Of a DNA stretch of 64,000 nt, positions 25,333 through 34,212 are shown in pieces (position 1 is the stretch's first letter; every line of letters begins with the position of its first letter). The position numbers and the translations under genes are program-made. Source of the DNA: Streptomyces nigrescens (GTDB lineage: Bacteria > Actinomycetota > Actinomycetes > Streptomycetales > Streptomycetaceae). The notes under the pieces are model-generated. The model did not search any database and was not told where the DNA came from. It saw nothing but the letters and a program-made list of their open reading frames with translations. Where the stretch lies: positions 558,001-622,000 of the forward strand of contig AP026073.1 of assembly GCA_024349765.1 (NCBI GenBank), given 5' to 3'.

Positions 25333-26113
25333 GGAGGAGGAACCTCGGGCAGACGAGGGACCCCGGGCGGACGAGAGGCCCCCGACGGACGAGAGGCGCC
25401 GGACGGACGAGAGGCCCCAGGCAGACGAGGGACCCTGGGCCGCCAGCCATGGCCGTCCCGGACAGCTGCTGGCCGGAGTGGCCTGGGCGGTCCTGCTGCT
25501 GGGACTGTGGCTGTGGGGCCGCGACCTGGCCGACGGCGTGGCCGCCCCGCTCACCACGACCGGCGATGTCGCCGCCGTCGGCCGCCCGTTGGGCCGCCAG
25601 GCACCCCCGCACGCCCACGCCCCGGTCCCGGCCCCCGCCGCCGTCCGACCGAGCCGGCTGCGCATCGGCGCACTGGGGATGTCCGACGTGGCGATCCGGT
25701 GGTACGCCCGGGGGCCGCAACCGGGCGAGGCGGGCACGGTGCTGCTCAACCTGCGGGGCGGGAGTGGTGGCGGGAACTACGTGATCGGCGGCCAGGACGC
25801 CATGACCGGTGGCTGGGGCGACGTGGCCGGTGGCCGGGAGGGCCTGACCGGGGCCCGCCGTCCGTCGCTCAGCGGTCTCACGCCGGGGGAGCGAGTCGAC
25901 GTCGTGCGCTCCGACGGGAGCACGGTCCGATTCACCGTCGAGGACGTCCAGCTCCACGACCGGGCCCACTTCGACGCCCGTACGGCCCACGCCGCACACG
26001 CCGCCGGCCGCTCCGAACTCCGGCTGGCCGGAGAGGCCCCCGACGGCAGGAACGTGGTGGTGGTCTCGGCCTACCTGACGGGATATCAGTCGGCTGGCGC
26101 ACCCCGCCACTGA
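25322..26113 (+). CDS. Class-F-sortase-like protein without catalytic His/Cys
   Basis: The product is 263 aa. Residues 1-42 are acidic and repetitive (ADE/TDER units), and 48-66 form a transmembrane anchor. From about 110 the layout follows actinobacterial class F sortases: RLRIGALGMSDVAIRW, YARGPQPGEAGTVLL, GERVDVVRSDGSTVRFTVEDV, then SELRL and NVVVVSAYL. Two catalytic sites are missing. The strand that usually carries GH after the PGExG motif reads GTVLLNLRGG, and the usual TCGG after ELRL reads AGEAPDG. A glycine-rich insert of about 40 residues sits in between. The frame is intact, so this looks like a non-catalytic relative rather than a broken gene. Confidence 0.6.
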   Translation: MKAEEEEPRADEGPRADERPPTDERRRTDERPQADEGPWAASHGRPGQLLAGVAWAVLLLGLWLWGRDLADGVAAPLTTTGDVAAVGRPLGRQAPPHAHAPVPAPAAVRPSRLRIGALGMSDVAIRWYARGPQPGEAGTVLLNLRGGSGGGNYVIGGQDAMTGGWGDVAGGREGLTGARRPSLSGLTPGERVDVVRSDGSTVRFTVEDVQLHDRAHFDARTAHAAHAAGRSELRLAGEAPDGRNVVVVSAYLTGYQSAGAPRH

Positions 26114-26158
26114 CGCGCTACGCCACTGCCTACGCCGTGCCTACGCCCGGCCGCGGTA

Positions 26159-26189
26159 GGGGCCTGTGGACAGGTTGTCCACAGGCCCC
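26159..26189 (+). terminator. Terminator hairpin
   Basis: A 14-bp perfect stem GGGGCCTGTGGACA with loop GGT lies 46 bp after the sortase-like gene. Confidence 0.85.
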
Positions 26190-26409
26190 CTGCGGCGGGG
26201 TTGCGGTGTGCCACGATGGCTTCGACCGGCAGCCATTTGCCGGTCTTGTACCGGTCTCACGCCGACGTTTCCAACCGTCCCAACCGCCTCAACCACTCCG
26301 ACCATTCCACCCATTCCACCTATTCCATCCGTTCCATCTGTTCTGTCCGTCCTGCCTGATCCAACTGTTCTGTCAGTTCCCTGCGTTCCGTGCTCCGAGG
26401 GGGGAGTGG
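26190..26409. other. Leader region of cslZ with TTCCA-type repeats
   Basis: No gene is seen in these 220 bp. From about 26281 to 26395 the plus strand is pyrimidine-rich, with a degenerate repeat of roughly 9 nt (ATTCCACCC, ATTCCATCC). It may be part of the untranslated leader of the endoglucanase gene. No cellulose-type CebR palindrome was seen. Confidence 0.4.
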
Positions 26410-27447
26410 ATGTACGGCAAACTGCGGCGGTCCGCCGCGAAAGGGGTGGCGCCGCTGGCGGCGGTGATGCTGCTGCTCACGGGCTGCTCGTCGTCCGGAA
26501 GCGGCGGCGGCGACAGCGGCGGCGGCGACGCCTCCGTGCCCGGCAGACCCGGCCAGCGCCCCCGGTCCGTGACGCCGTACTGGGTCAACCCGGACAGTAC
26601 GGCCGCCCGCCAGGTATCCGCGTACGGCAAGGAAGGCAAGACCGGCGACGCCCGGCTGGTCGACCGGATCGCCAGGCAGCCGGTCGCCGAATGGATAGGT
26701 GTCGACAACCCGCAGGGCCAGGCCCGCGGCTTCACCGAAGCGGCCGACCGGGCCGGCCGTGAGGCGCTGCTGGTCCTCTACAACATCCCGCACCGCGACT
26801 GCGGCCGCTACTCCCGCGGCGGCGCCGCCGACGGCAACGCGTACCGCGCCTGGCTGGACGGCGTCGTCAAGGGCATCGGCGACCGCGCCACCACGGTCGT
26901 CCTGGAGCCGGACGCGCTGCCGCACCTCGCGGACGGATGCACCCCGGCGCAGTTCCAGGAGGAGCGCTACGCCCTGCTGACGGAGGCGGTCGGCAAGCTC
27001 AAGGCACTGCCGCACACCACGGTCTATCTGGACGCCGGCAACCCGCACTGGATCAAGGACCCGGCCCGGATGGCCGAGCCCCTCAAGCGGGCCGGTATCG
27101 ACCGCGCCGACGGCTTCGCGCTGAACGTCTCCAACTACCAGACCACGAAGGAGAACACCGCATACGGCACACGCCTCTCCGCCCTCGTCGGCGGCAAGCA
27201 CTTCGTTATCGACACCAGCCGCAACGGCAACGGCCCGGCCCCGGGCGGCGACGACCGGGAGAGCTGGTGCAACCCACCCGGCCGCGCCCTGGGCACTCCA
27301 CCCACCACCCGGACCGGCGACCCCCTGATATCCGGCTACCTCTGGATCAAGCGCCCCGGGGAGTCGGACGGCACCTGCAAGGGCGGCCCGAAGGCGGGCG
27401 ACTGGTGGCCGGCCTACGCCCTCGAACTGGCCCGCAACGCCCGCTGA
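26410..27447 (+). CDS. cslZ: Secreted GH6 endoglucanase-like lipoprotein (CslZ)
   Basis: This 345-aa glycoside hydrolase family 6 protein has a lipoprotein signal (LLLTGC, Cys at about 25), then a short Gly/Ser linker. GH6 landmarks are intact: DNPQGQARG, the catalytic-acid segment VVLEPDALPHL, DAGNPHWI, the DTSRNGNGP segment, ESWCNPPGRALG and LWIKRPGESDG. Next to cslA and glxA it corresponds to CslZ of S. coelicolor/lividans, thought to trim the beta-glucan made by CslA at hyphal tips. Here it is convergent with glxA-cslA rather than co-directional. A GGGGAGTGG site precedes the ATG. Confidence 0.85.
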   Translation: MYGKLRRSAAKGVAPLAAVMLLLTGCSSSGSGGGDSGGGDASVPGRPGQRPRSVTPYWVNPDSTAARQVSAYGKEGKTGDARLVDRIARQPVAEWIGVDNPQGQARGFTEAADRAGREALLVLYNIPHRDCGRYSRGGAADGNAYRAWLDGVVKGIGDRATTVVLEPDALPHLADGCTPAQFQEERYALLTEAVGKLKALPHTTVYLDAGNPHWIKDPARMAEPLKRAGIDRADGFALNVSNYQTTKENTAYGTRLSALVGGKHFVIDTSRNGNGPAPGGDDRESWCNPPGRALGTPPTTRTGDPLISGYLWIKRPGESDGTCKGGPKAGDWWPAYALELARNAR

Positions 27448-27504
27448 CACCGTCGCCGGGTCGAGCCGGAGACCGTGTGAACGAGGCCTGCCGGCCGGGA
27501 CCCC

Positions 27505-27720
27505 GGCTCAACTCGACTTCCCGACTCAACTCGGCTTCCCGACTCAACTCGGCTTCCCGACGTAACTCGACTCCCCGGGTCCGGCTCAACTCCTCCGGTC
27601 GGGCGCAACTCCACCCGCCCGGCTCGACTCCCTCCGATTGGGCGCAACTCCGCCCGCCCGGCTCGACTCCCTCCGATTGGGGGCTCAACTCCGCCCCCCG
27701 ACCCGGCTCAACTCCCTCCC
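27505..27720. repeat. Minisatellite between cslZ and glxA
   Basis: Four 18-bp units with core CTCAACTCGGCTTCCC (27505-27576) are followed by two 39-bp units (27601-27639 and 27640-27678) sharing the CAACTCC/CTCGACTCC theme, then partial copies up to the glxA stop. No gene was seen. Confidence 0.85.
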
Positions 27721-29669
27721 GCCGGAGGGACCTTCACCCACACCGCCTTCGACGGGGTGCCCGCCTGGTCGACCGCGTTCAGCATGTACCACCCGGGCGG
27801 CACCAGCGACGGGTCCGACGGCAGCGTCACCGTCACCCCGTCGCCGCCCTTGGTCACGCGGAAGTCCAGGGCGACCGACCGCTGTTCGACGTTGGTGACA
27901 TGGGTGAACGACCCGGGGCGGATCAGCCGCATCTTCCTGATCGCCGAGGCGTGCGGGGCACGGTAGGTGGCCGTACCGCCGAGTCGGACCGGCCGGGGAG
28001 CGCGACCGGTGTCCACCAGCCGGGGGCGCGAGGACCGGAAGAGGTACGGCGGGGTGTAGAGGTCGATCTGCTGCTGGAAGACGCCCGGCCGGGTGTTGTC
28101 CTTGTCGCCGTAGAGGGAGTCGGAGCCGAAGGTCATCACCCGGCCGTCCGGCAGCAGCAGCGCGCCGGAGTGGTAGTTGCGGCCCACCAGCGGGTCGGCC
28201 ACCGGCCGGGCGGTGTCGGCGGCCGGGTCGTACAGCTCCGCCTTGAGGACATTGGAGTCGCTGCGCCCCCGGTAGTCACCGGAGCCGTTGGTGGTGAGCA
28301 CGGTGTCGTCCGGCAGGATCACGCTGCTCGGGTAGCGGGCCTTGGCGTACAGCCGGGGCCCGTCCCGGAAGCGCGGCGCGGGGTCGTGCAGGTCGACGAT
28401 CCGGGTCCGGTCCGTGGACCGCGGGTCCTCGCCGACCCCGCCGCCGCCCAGCACCATGTACCGCTGGTCCTGGGCGGGCGGCAGCAGCACCGACATCGAC
28501 GTCTCCAGCAGGTCCGGGTCGCTCATCCCGGGCACCGGCCGGAAGGAGTTCGACCGCAGGTCCCAGATCCCCGGCGTACGGCCGACGTTGTCGGGGCCGT
28601 AGCCGGCGTTGGAGCCCGTGTAGAAGACCCGGCCCCGGTCGGTGAGGAAGAGCGCCGGGTAGGTGGGGAAGAAGCGCCGCTGCGGCAGGTAGTGCCACGT
28701 TTTCGTGGCCGGGTCGTAGATCTCCTGCTTGCCGGGGACGACCTGCCCGATCTCGTCCAGCCCGGAGACGGACAGCACCGTGCCGTCCTGGAGCGTGGTC
28801 AGCGTCGGGTACCAGCGGGCCTCGTTCATCGGGTCGACGCGGAGGTAGCGCTCGGCCACCGGGTCGAACTCGAAGGCGTCCTTGATGCCCTGGAAGTCCT
28901 TCTTGTCGAAGGAGAGCTTCTGTGCGATGCCGTAGAAGTTGCGGGCATCGGCGCCGGTCAGGCCGTGGATCCGGTAGTTGTCCTGGGCGCCGGTGGCGTA
29001 CTTCCGGCCGTCCTTGAGGGCCTCGACGTAGATCCGCGCCTCGCTGTGGGTCACGGTCACCCGGCCGGTCACCGGGTCCTTGGTCTTCTTCGCCCGCGGC
29101 ACCACCACCGGGTCTTTGGAGGCGAAGGTCTTGCCGTTCTCCCGGCCGGTGAAGCGCGTGCCCGCCGGAAACGTCCGGGGCGCGTCCGGATCCTCGTTGT
29201 AGACGATCATGAGTCCGCCGGCCTTCTTCACGTCCCCCTTCAGCTTCTCGTAGCGCTGGGTGCCACCCGCCACCAGGAGCTTGCCGTCCGGCAGTTGGGT
29301 GTGCCCGGAGCAGAAGAGGTCCTTGGGCGTCGGGATGTTGGTGAAGGTGTTCTTCACGGGGTCCCACAGGACCGTGCGGAACGACTTGGCGCGGAAGTTC
29401 GCGGCGTTGTTGCCGGAGCCGGCGACCAGCAGCACCTTGCCGGTGTGCAGCAGGGCCGCGTGGATGGTGTTGATGCGGTACGTGGCGGGGACGTCGACGA
29501 CCTCCCAGTGGCCGTTCGCCGCCTTGTACCCGGGCTGATTGATCTTGTACTGGTGGTACTCCTCCGAGGCGAAGCCGTAGAGAACCGGCCCGTTCACCCC
29601 GGCCAGCGCGAGCACCACCGCCGTCGCGATCGTCAATCGGCGCAGGCGACGGCTCGGACGGTACTTCAT
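27708..29669 (-). CDS. glxA: Copper-radical oxidase GlxA
   Basis: This 653-aa extracellular galactose-oxidase-like protein has an N-terminal membrane anchor/signal (about residues 11-33) and a seven-bladed kelch propeller. The C-terminal DUF1929 domain ends VPPGWYMLNAVD. Predicted active-site residues are Cys120 (LFCSGHTQ) crosslinked to Tyr287, with Trp286 stacking (ARWYPT). Tyr499-His500 (NYHSG) and a late His (SFTHVTN) bind copper. It acts with CslA to make or modify the extracellular beta-glucan at growing tips. Its ATG overlaps the cslA stop by 4 nt, so the two are translationally coupled. Confidence 0.93.
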   Translation of the reverse strand: MKYRPSRRLRRLTIATAVVLALAGVNGPVLYGFASEEYHQYKINQPGYKAANGHWEVVDVPATYRINTIHAALLHTGKVLLVAGSGNNAANFRAKSFRTVLWDPVKNTFTNIPTPKDLFCSGHTQLPDGKLLVAGGTQRYEKLKGDVKKAGGLMIVYNEDPDAPRTFPAGTRFTGRENGKTFASKDPVVVPRAKKTKDPVTGRVTVTHSEARIYVEALKDGRKYATGAQDNYRIHGLTGADARNFYGIAQKLSFDKKDFQGIKDAFEFDPVAERYLRVDPMNEARWYPTLTTLQDGTVLSVSGLDEIGQVVPGKQEIYDPATKTWHYLPQRRFFPTYPALFLTDRGRVFYTGSNAGYGPDNVGRTPGIWDLRSNSFRPVPGMSDPDLLETSMSVLLPPAQDQRYMVLGGGGVGEDPRSTDRTRIVDLHDPAPRFRDGPRLYAKARYPSSVILPDDTVLTTNGSGDYRGRSDSNVLKAELYDPAADTARPVADPLVGRNYHSGALLLPDGRVMTFGSDSLYGDKDNTRPGVFQQQIDLYTPPYLFRSSRPRLVDTGRAPRPVRLGGTATYRAPHASAIRKMRLIRPGSFTHVTNVEQRSVALDFRVTKGGDGVTVTLPSDPSLVPPGWYMLNAVDQAGTPSKAVWVKVPPAGGS

Positions 29670-32050
29670 GTGTGACGTCCCCCAAGAGCGGTCTGCAGGG
29701 TCTCATCGGTCTGCCGGGATTCCTCGGACTGCAGGGTCTGCGGGGTTTCCTCGGTCTGCTGGGCGAGTGCGGGGCGCGCGGCCTCGCTCCGCGCGCCGAC
29801 AGGGGATGTCGCCTCGGCCTGCCACCGCTGCCGTCTCTCCCCGCGTACGGACAGCCGCCAGGCGACGATCGGCGCGATCGCGATCAGCAGCGCCAGCACC
29901 GCCCAGACGATCATCGCCGGATGGCTGTGCCCCAGGACGAACGAGGCGCCCAGCGACCCCCCGAAGACGACCAGGAAGAACAGGTGCACCCGGAACGTCC
30001 CGAACAGCGTGTCCGGGCTCGACGAATCACCCTTCGGCGTCACCACGAACCGGCTCCTGCGGCGCAGCACCGCATCGCACAACGCCCGCGCGTAGATCGG
30101 TGCCGACAGGGCCGACATCACCATCCCGGCGACCCCGCCCGACCCCTCCGGCTCGTGCGGCGAGACGTTGTGCCGCCGGTTCCAGACGTACAGCCCGATC
30201 TGCAGCGCCGACGCGTTGCCGTACAGCATCAGCCAGACGGTCGGATCGATGTTGACGCCCGAGGCGCCCAACCCCAGGAACAGCGAACAACTCAACGCCG
30301 CAAGAAGCCAGTTCAGCGCCGACATCGGATAGAAGATGACCATCAGGGTGTAGTTGAAGAGCCGTCCCGGCGACAGGGTGAACGGCGCCTTCCAGAACTG
30401 CTTGAGGATCGTCTCGTACGTCCCGCGTGACCAGCGCAGCTGCTGGGTGAAGAAGTCCGTCCAGGCGGTGGGCCCCTCACCGACGGCGAGCACGTCCGGC
30501 GTGTAGACCGACTTCCACTTCCGGCCCGTCCGCGGATTGCGGTGGCGGTGCATCTCGAAACCGGTCGCCATGTCCTCGGTGATCGAGTCGTACAGCCCGC
30601 CGATCTGCCGCAACGCACTGATCCGTACGGCGTTGGAGGTGCCGACGAACATCGGTGCGCCGTAGCGGTTCCCGGCCCGCTGGATCAGCGCGTGGAAGAG
30701 GAACTGCTGTGATTCGGCGGCCTTGGTGACGAAGCTGTCGTAGTTCCCGTACACCTGCGGGCCGATGACGAACCCGACGTCCGGATCGCGGAAGAAGCCC
30801 AGCATCCGCTCCAGATAGTTGGGCAGCGGCACGTGGTCGGTGTCGACGGAGGCGAAGAAATCGTAGTCGTCGCCGTGCGCCTGCAGCCAGGCGTTGTAGT
30901 TGCCGTGCTTGGTTCTGGCGCGATGCGGCCCCTTGGCCTGATTCCACTCCGGGATGCCCTTACGGGTGAAGTGCCGCACCCCCAGCCGCCGGCAGACCTC
31001 CTTGACCTCGGGGTCGTCCCCCTCGTCCAGCAGCCAGACATGCACCGGACCGCGGTGCCGCACCCGGACCGCCGCCTGCAGCGTCCTCGTCACCATGGCC
31101 AGCGGTTCCTTGCCGGGCACGAAGGACGTGAGGAAGGCGACCCGGGTGCCGCTCTCGGGCACGACCGGCACGGGGTCGCGGGCGACGAGCGTGGCGTGCG
31201 CGTTGGAGAGCACGTTCATGCAGCGGAAGAACTCGATCAGCCCGATCGAAACCAGCATCACGGAGTCCAGCGCCGGCAGGAAGGCGTGCGCCGGGTAGTC
31301 ACGATGCGTCCAGTGCCCGGGCTGCAGCAGCCACGTCAGCAGCCCCAGTGAGAGCAGCGGCGCGGCCCCGAGCAGCAACGCCGCACGCACCCGGTGCGGC
31401 TCCCCGGCGAGCAGCGACCGATAACGCACCCGGTACGGGCGCCCCGGCTCGGGCAGGGTGAGCGGCCCGGCCAGCCGGCTGTAGTGCTCGTAGTCATAAC
31501 GCGGCAACGCCTCCTGCGGGCTGCGCCGTTGCTGCCGCTGTTGCCGCTGTTGCCGCTGGCGCCGTCCTTGCTGCCGTTCTTGCTGCCGTCCTCGCTGCCG
31601 TTCTTGCTGCCGCTCCGGTTGCCGCTCCGGTTGCCTGTGGTGCCTCTGTGGCGAGTGCTGCCGCCGCAGGCGGGGGCGGGCTGTGATGGGGGGCGGTGGG
31701 GGGATGGGGGGTGAGGGGTGCGGAGGCGCGTGGCGTGAAGGCACGTTGTGCGGAGGCGCGTTGTGCGAAGGCGCGTTGCGTGAAGGCACGTTGTGCGAAG
31801 GCGCGTTGCGTGAAGGTGCGTTGTGTGGCGGTACGCCCTGTGGAGGCGAGTCGTACGGCGCCGGCATCGGCGCCGGCATCGGCGTCGGACTCGGCGTCGG
31901 ACTCGGCGTCGGCCTCGGACTCGGCGTCGGCATCGGCGTCGGCGTTGGCGTCGGATCGTGGGCCGGTGGCTCGTCATCGTATGAAAGCGGATTGTCCGGG
32001 TCCGGACCGCGCGAATGCTGCGGCCGGACGTCGTCAGGCGGCGACGTCAT
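29666..32050 (-). CDS. cslA: Cellulose-synthase-like glycosyltransferase CslA
   Basis: This 794-aa membrane GT2 enzyme synthesises beta-glucan at hyphal tips. Catalytic motifs are all present: LLDEGDDPE, DTDH in ASVDTDHVPLP, TED in SITEDMATG and QxxRW in QQLRWSRG. Hydrophobic helices flank the catalytic domain on both sides. The N-terminal 200 residues are disordered: Pro/Thr/Ser/Met repeats, then 5-residue NAPSR/NVPSR-like units encoded by a 15-bp minisatellite (31735-31824), then a Gln/Arg-rich stretch. The C-terminus is also low-complexity (Glu/Thr/Gln). The start ATG at 32050 follows a GGGGGG-rich site; an upstream in-frame ATG at 32089 exists. Confidence 0.93.
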   Translation of the reverse strand: MTSPPDDVRPQHSRGPDPDNPLSYDDEPPAHDPTPTPTPMPTPSPRPTPSPTPSPTPMPAPMPAPYDSPPQGVPPHNAPSRNAPSHNVPSRNAPSHNAPPHNVPSRHAPPHPSPPIPPPPPITARPRLRRQHSPQRHHRQPERQPERQQERQRGRQQERQQGRRQRQQRQQRQQRRSPQEALPRYDYEHYSRLAGPLTLPEPGRPYRVRYRSLLAGEPHRVRAALLLGAAPLLSLGLLTWLLQPGHWTHRDYPAHAFLPALDSVMLVSIGLIEFFRCMNVLSNAHATLVARDPVPVVPESGTRVAFLTSFVPGKEPLAMVTRTLQAAVRVRHRGPVHVWLLDEGDDPEVKEVCRRLGVRHFTRKGIPEWNQAKGPHRARTKHGNYNAWLQAHGDDYDFFASVDTDHVPLPNYLERMLGFFRDPDVGFVIGPQVYGNYDSFVTKAAESQQFLFHALIQRAGNRYGAPMFVGTSNAVRISALRQIGGLYDSITEDMATGFEMHRHRNPRTGRKWKSVYTPDVLAVGEGPTAWTDFFTQQLRWSRGTYETILKQFWKAPFTLSPGRLFNYTLMVIFYPMSALNWLLAALSCSLFLGLGASGVNIDPTVWLMLYGNASALQIGLYVWNRRHNVSPHEPEGSGGVAGMVMSALSAPIYARALCDAVLRRRSRFVVTPKGDSSSPDTLFGTFRVHLFFLVVFGGSLGASFVLGHSHPAMIVWAVLALLIAIAPIVAWRLSVRGERRQRWQAEATSPVGARSEAARPALAQQTEETPQTLQSEESRQTDETLQTALGGRHT
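31735..31824 (-). repeat. 15-bp coding minisatellite in cslA
   Basis: Six tandem 15-bp units with core GCGTTGTGCGAAGG encode repeated 5-residue N-(A/V)-P-S-(R/H) blocks in the CslA N-terminal tail. The unit length keeps the reading frame, so copy number can vary without breaking the gene. Confidence 0.85.
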
Positions 32051-32443
32051 GAGTCCATCCCCCCGCACGCAGCCCACGCTGCGTGCCATATCTGCTGATG
32101 GCCCGGTTGTTCCTCGGTCCCCCTCGACCGACTCGGGCTCGTTGGTGTCGGGCCGCCGCGCCGGCGGGCGGCGGCGGCCGTTTCCGGCCGTGTGACGGGC
32201 GCCCCCGGCCGCTCTTCCGAGCAACGGGTTCCCCGGCGTCCACATCACGCCAGCCGACGTATCCCTTTGTCCCCAACTCCCTTGAACCCAGCCACTTTTC
32301 GGTCGAGTTCCCAGGTCAGGGTCCCGAACCGGATCCCTTGATCACAAGACGGTCCGAGGGGGATACGGACAAGGCTGTGCCGTGCGGGACGGTGTATGAC
32401 GGAGCGCGCTCGCCCGAGCCCGTAACCGCCCGAAAATGCCCAC
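32051..32443. promoter_or_regulatory. Upstream region of cslA
   Basis: No gene is supported in this approximately 390-bp stretch. It must hold the cslA-glxA promoter (leftward). Part is relatively AT-rich (32255-32330). No specific box could be assigned. Confidence 0.4.
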
Positions 32444-32680
32444 TTGGCGCGCCCTTTTGGCGGGGTGGCCGATACGCCCCTGCTTGGCGAGTGGCAGACC
32501 TACGCGGCCGCCCCGTTGCCCACCACGTCTCGGCCCTGCCGTGACCGTATTCTCACCGTCGCCGCCCACGTCCCGGTCCGGCCGGATCACCACACGGCGT
32601 GCGTACGACCTGGCACTCGACGGGGCGCGCACGCCGCCTTCGGAGGCACCCGCCCGAGCCGGCGCACGGGAGGAGAGCAG

Positions 32681-33385
32681 TGGCGTACGACCCGAGGACC
32701 GTGTCGTATGGAGGGAGGAGCGCGGTCCGCAAAAGGACGACTGCGGCGCGCCGGACGCAACGGGCTGTCGCGCCACGTCCCCGCTCCGACCGGGGGAGGG
32801 GAGGGGAAGGGGAGAGCCCGGTGGCCAGAGCCAGAGCAAGAGCAAGAGCAAGAGCCAGGACCGGGGCCGGGGACCGAGGCCGGGACCGGGGCCGGGACCG
32901 GGGCGAAGGCTGAGGTCAGCGGGGCGAAACCCGCTCGCGCCGCGCGCTTGGGCTCTCAGGGCAAGGTGCCCGCCGACTTCATGGCCGGCGAGGGTCGGCA
33001 CCTTCCCGGACACATCCCCGGGGCCAGGGTCGAGGTCGACGGGATCGCCGCGGCCCGCCCGCCCGCGCCCCTCCCGCTCGCCGCCGGCCGTCGGCCGCGT
33101 CTGCTGGAGCTGGGCAGCCACTGGCCGCGCGCGGTGCCGGTCGGCGTACTGCCACTGCTCGGCATGATCCTCTCGGGGCCGTCGTGGGGGGGGGGACTGC
33201 TCCTCCCGATGGACGGCGCATGGCGGGCCTGGACCGCCCTGACAGGCGCCCTCGCCCCGCTCGTCCTCTGGATGCCCCCCCGAACGCGTCACTCCCACCC
33301 TCGGAGCAGGCCCCGACGAGACAGGCCGCGCATTCCGGAGGGAGGGGCCAGGAGCGAAGATCACCCCGACCGCGTGCCCCGGTAG
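32681..33385 (+). pseudogene. Uncertain, possibly frameshifted membrane-protein gene
   Basis: A GTG at 32681 has a strong GGAGGAGAG site and starts VAYDPRTVSYGG, but this frame ends at 32913 after an Arg/Ala repeat (AGAGCA units). From about 32940 to 33290 the adjacent frame has strongly GC-biased third positions. It reads through VPADFMAGEG, then a hydrophobic stretch PVGVLPLLGMILSG, and ends at 33385. Joining the two would need a shift inside the repeat. A run of ten Gs (33186-33195) also lies in the second frame. It may be one gene with a real or sequencing frameshift, or simply non-coding. No homologue is recognised. Confidence 0.25.
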
Positions 33386-33556
33386 TCCAGCCTGCAGCCC
33401 AAGGCCCACGGCCCATGACCCAATGCCCACAAACCCGCGACCCAAGGCCCACAGCCCGCAGCCCGGCGGAAAGCCGGAGCCTCCCCCCCGCACAACCGAG
33501 GACATGACCGAGGACATGACCGAGGGCACAACCGACGACATGGATGGCTAAGCGCA
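33386..33556. repeat. Repeat-rich spacer
   Basis: CCCAAGGCCCACAG-like degenerate repeats are followed by 12-bp units (GAGGACATGACC) at 33498-33545. No gene was seen. Confidence 0.6.
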
Positions 33557-33558
33557 TG

Positions 33559-33593
33559 ACTGAGGCCCCCCGCCATTGGCGAGGGGCCTCAGT
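33559..33593 (-). terminator. Terminator of tRNA-Lys copy 1
   Basis: An 11-bp stem ACTGAGGCCCC/GGGGCCTCAGT lies 8 nt downstream of the tRNA in its direction of transcription. Confidence 0.8.
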
Positions 33594-33600
33594 CCTACAG

Positions 33601-33674
33601 TGCGCCGCCAGGGACTCGAACCCCGGACCCGCTGATTAAGAGTCAGCTGCTCTAACCAACTGAGCTAGCGGCGC
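33601..33674 (-). tRNA. tRNA-Lys (CTT), copy 1
   Basis: This 74-nt tRNA without encoded CCA has acceptor stem GCGCCGC/GCGGCGC, a D-loop with AGTTGGTTAGAGC, anticodon stem CTGACT-CTT-AATCAG and T-arm GGTTCGAGTCC. The anticodon is CTT (lysine AAG). It is identical to the copies at 40592-40665 and 57745-57818. Confidence 0.97.
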
Positions 33675-34212
33675 CTGCTGACGTGAAGAACTCTACACGA
33701 CCTCGGGCGGTGCTCCGTACCCCGGACGGCCCAGCTCACGCACCCCACGGGTGTGATCCCGGCCACTCAGGCCTGCGCGCACCCGTCCCCCAGCTCCTCC
33801 CCCTGGCCTCCATCCCCCACCACCCACCCCACCACCCTGCCCCGTTCCTCCCTCGGCGACCTCCACCACCCCCTACCGCACCAATCCCACCCACCCCACG
33901 GGTCGAAAGTCCCCTGATCTTGGGACCTTCGACTACCGAACAGCCCGAATTGCTTTGTGAAGATCGAGTTCATCCACCCCGCGGCCGTAGCGCAGCATTT
34001 GCCCCGTCAACATGCGATGAGTCCTATCGATTGAGAGGCTGCAGCCAAGAGCCGGGGCGAACGGATCGAGCACGCGAAGAGGGAGGCGGCCATGGCGTCC
34101 GTCACTCCTCCTTCGTCTCCCGCAACCCCACCCTCCACAGCAACGTCTGCCAGGACGCGCGCCCCGGACCGGGCACCCGGGACTCGCCCCTCTGTCGGAA
34201 AGGTTGATCGTC
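33675..34212. other. Spacer upstream of the SsgA-like gene
   Basis: About 540 bp without a supported gene. The left half (33790-33900) is C-rich and low-complexity. The right half (33900-34080) is less GC-biased and probably holds the SsgA-like promoter. A short open frame starting at 34092 runs into the SsgA-like gene in another frame and is not credible. Confidence 0.4.

Noticed and set aside
25322-26113. Active class F sortase
   Set aside because: Neither the His of the GH motif nor the Cys of the TC motif can be found in any frame at the expected positions.
26937-29675. Long plus-strand frame covering cslZ's end and the whole of glxA
   Set aside because: The sequence is antisense to glxA, whose catalytic residues are unmistakable; the mirror frame has no recognisable domain.
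32342-33541. 400-codon minus-strand frame between cslA and tRNA-Lys copy 1
   Set aside because: Its start lies in a 12-bp tandem repeat (MSSV repeats), and codon usage is not Streptomyces-like; no domain is visible.
33601-33674. tRNA gene as an attachment site of an integrated element
   Set aside because: No integrase, excisionase or partial tRNA copy was seen near any of the three tRNA-Lys genes; the three copies are full-length.
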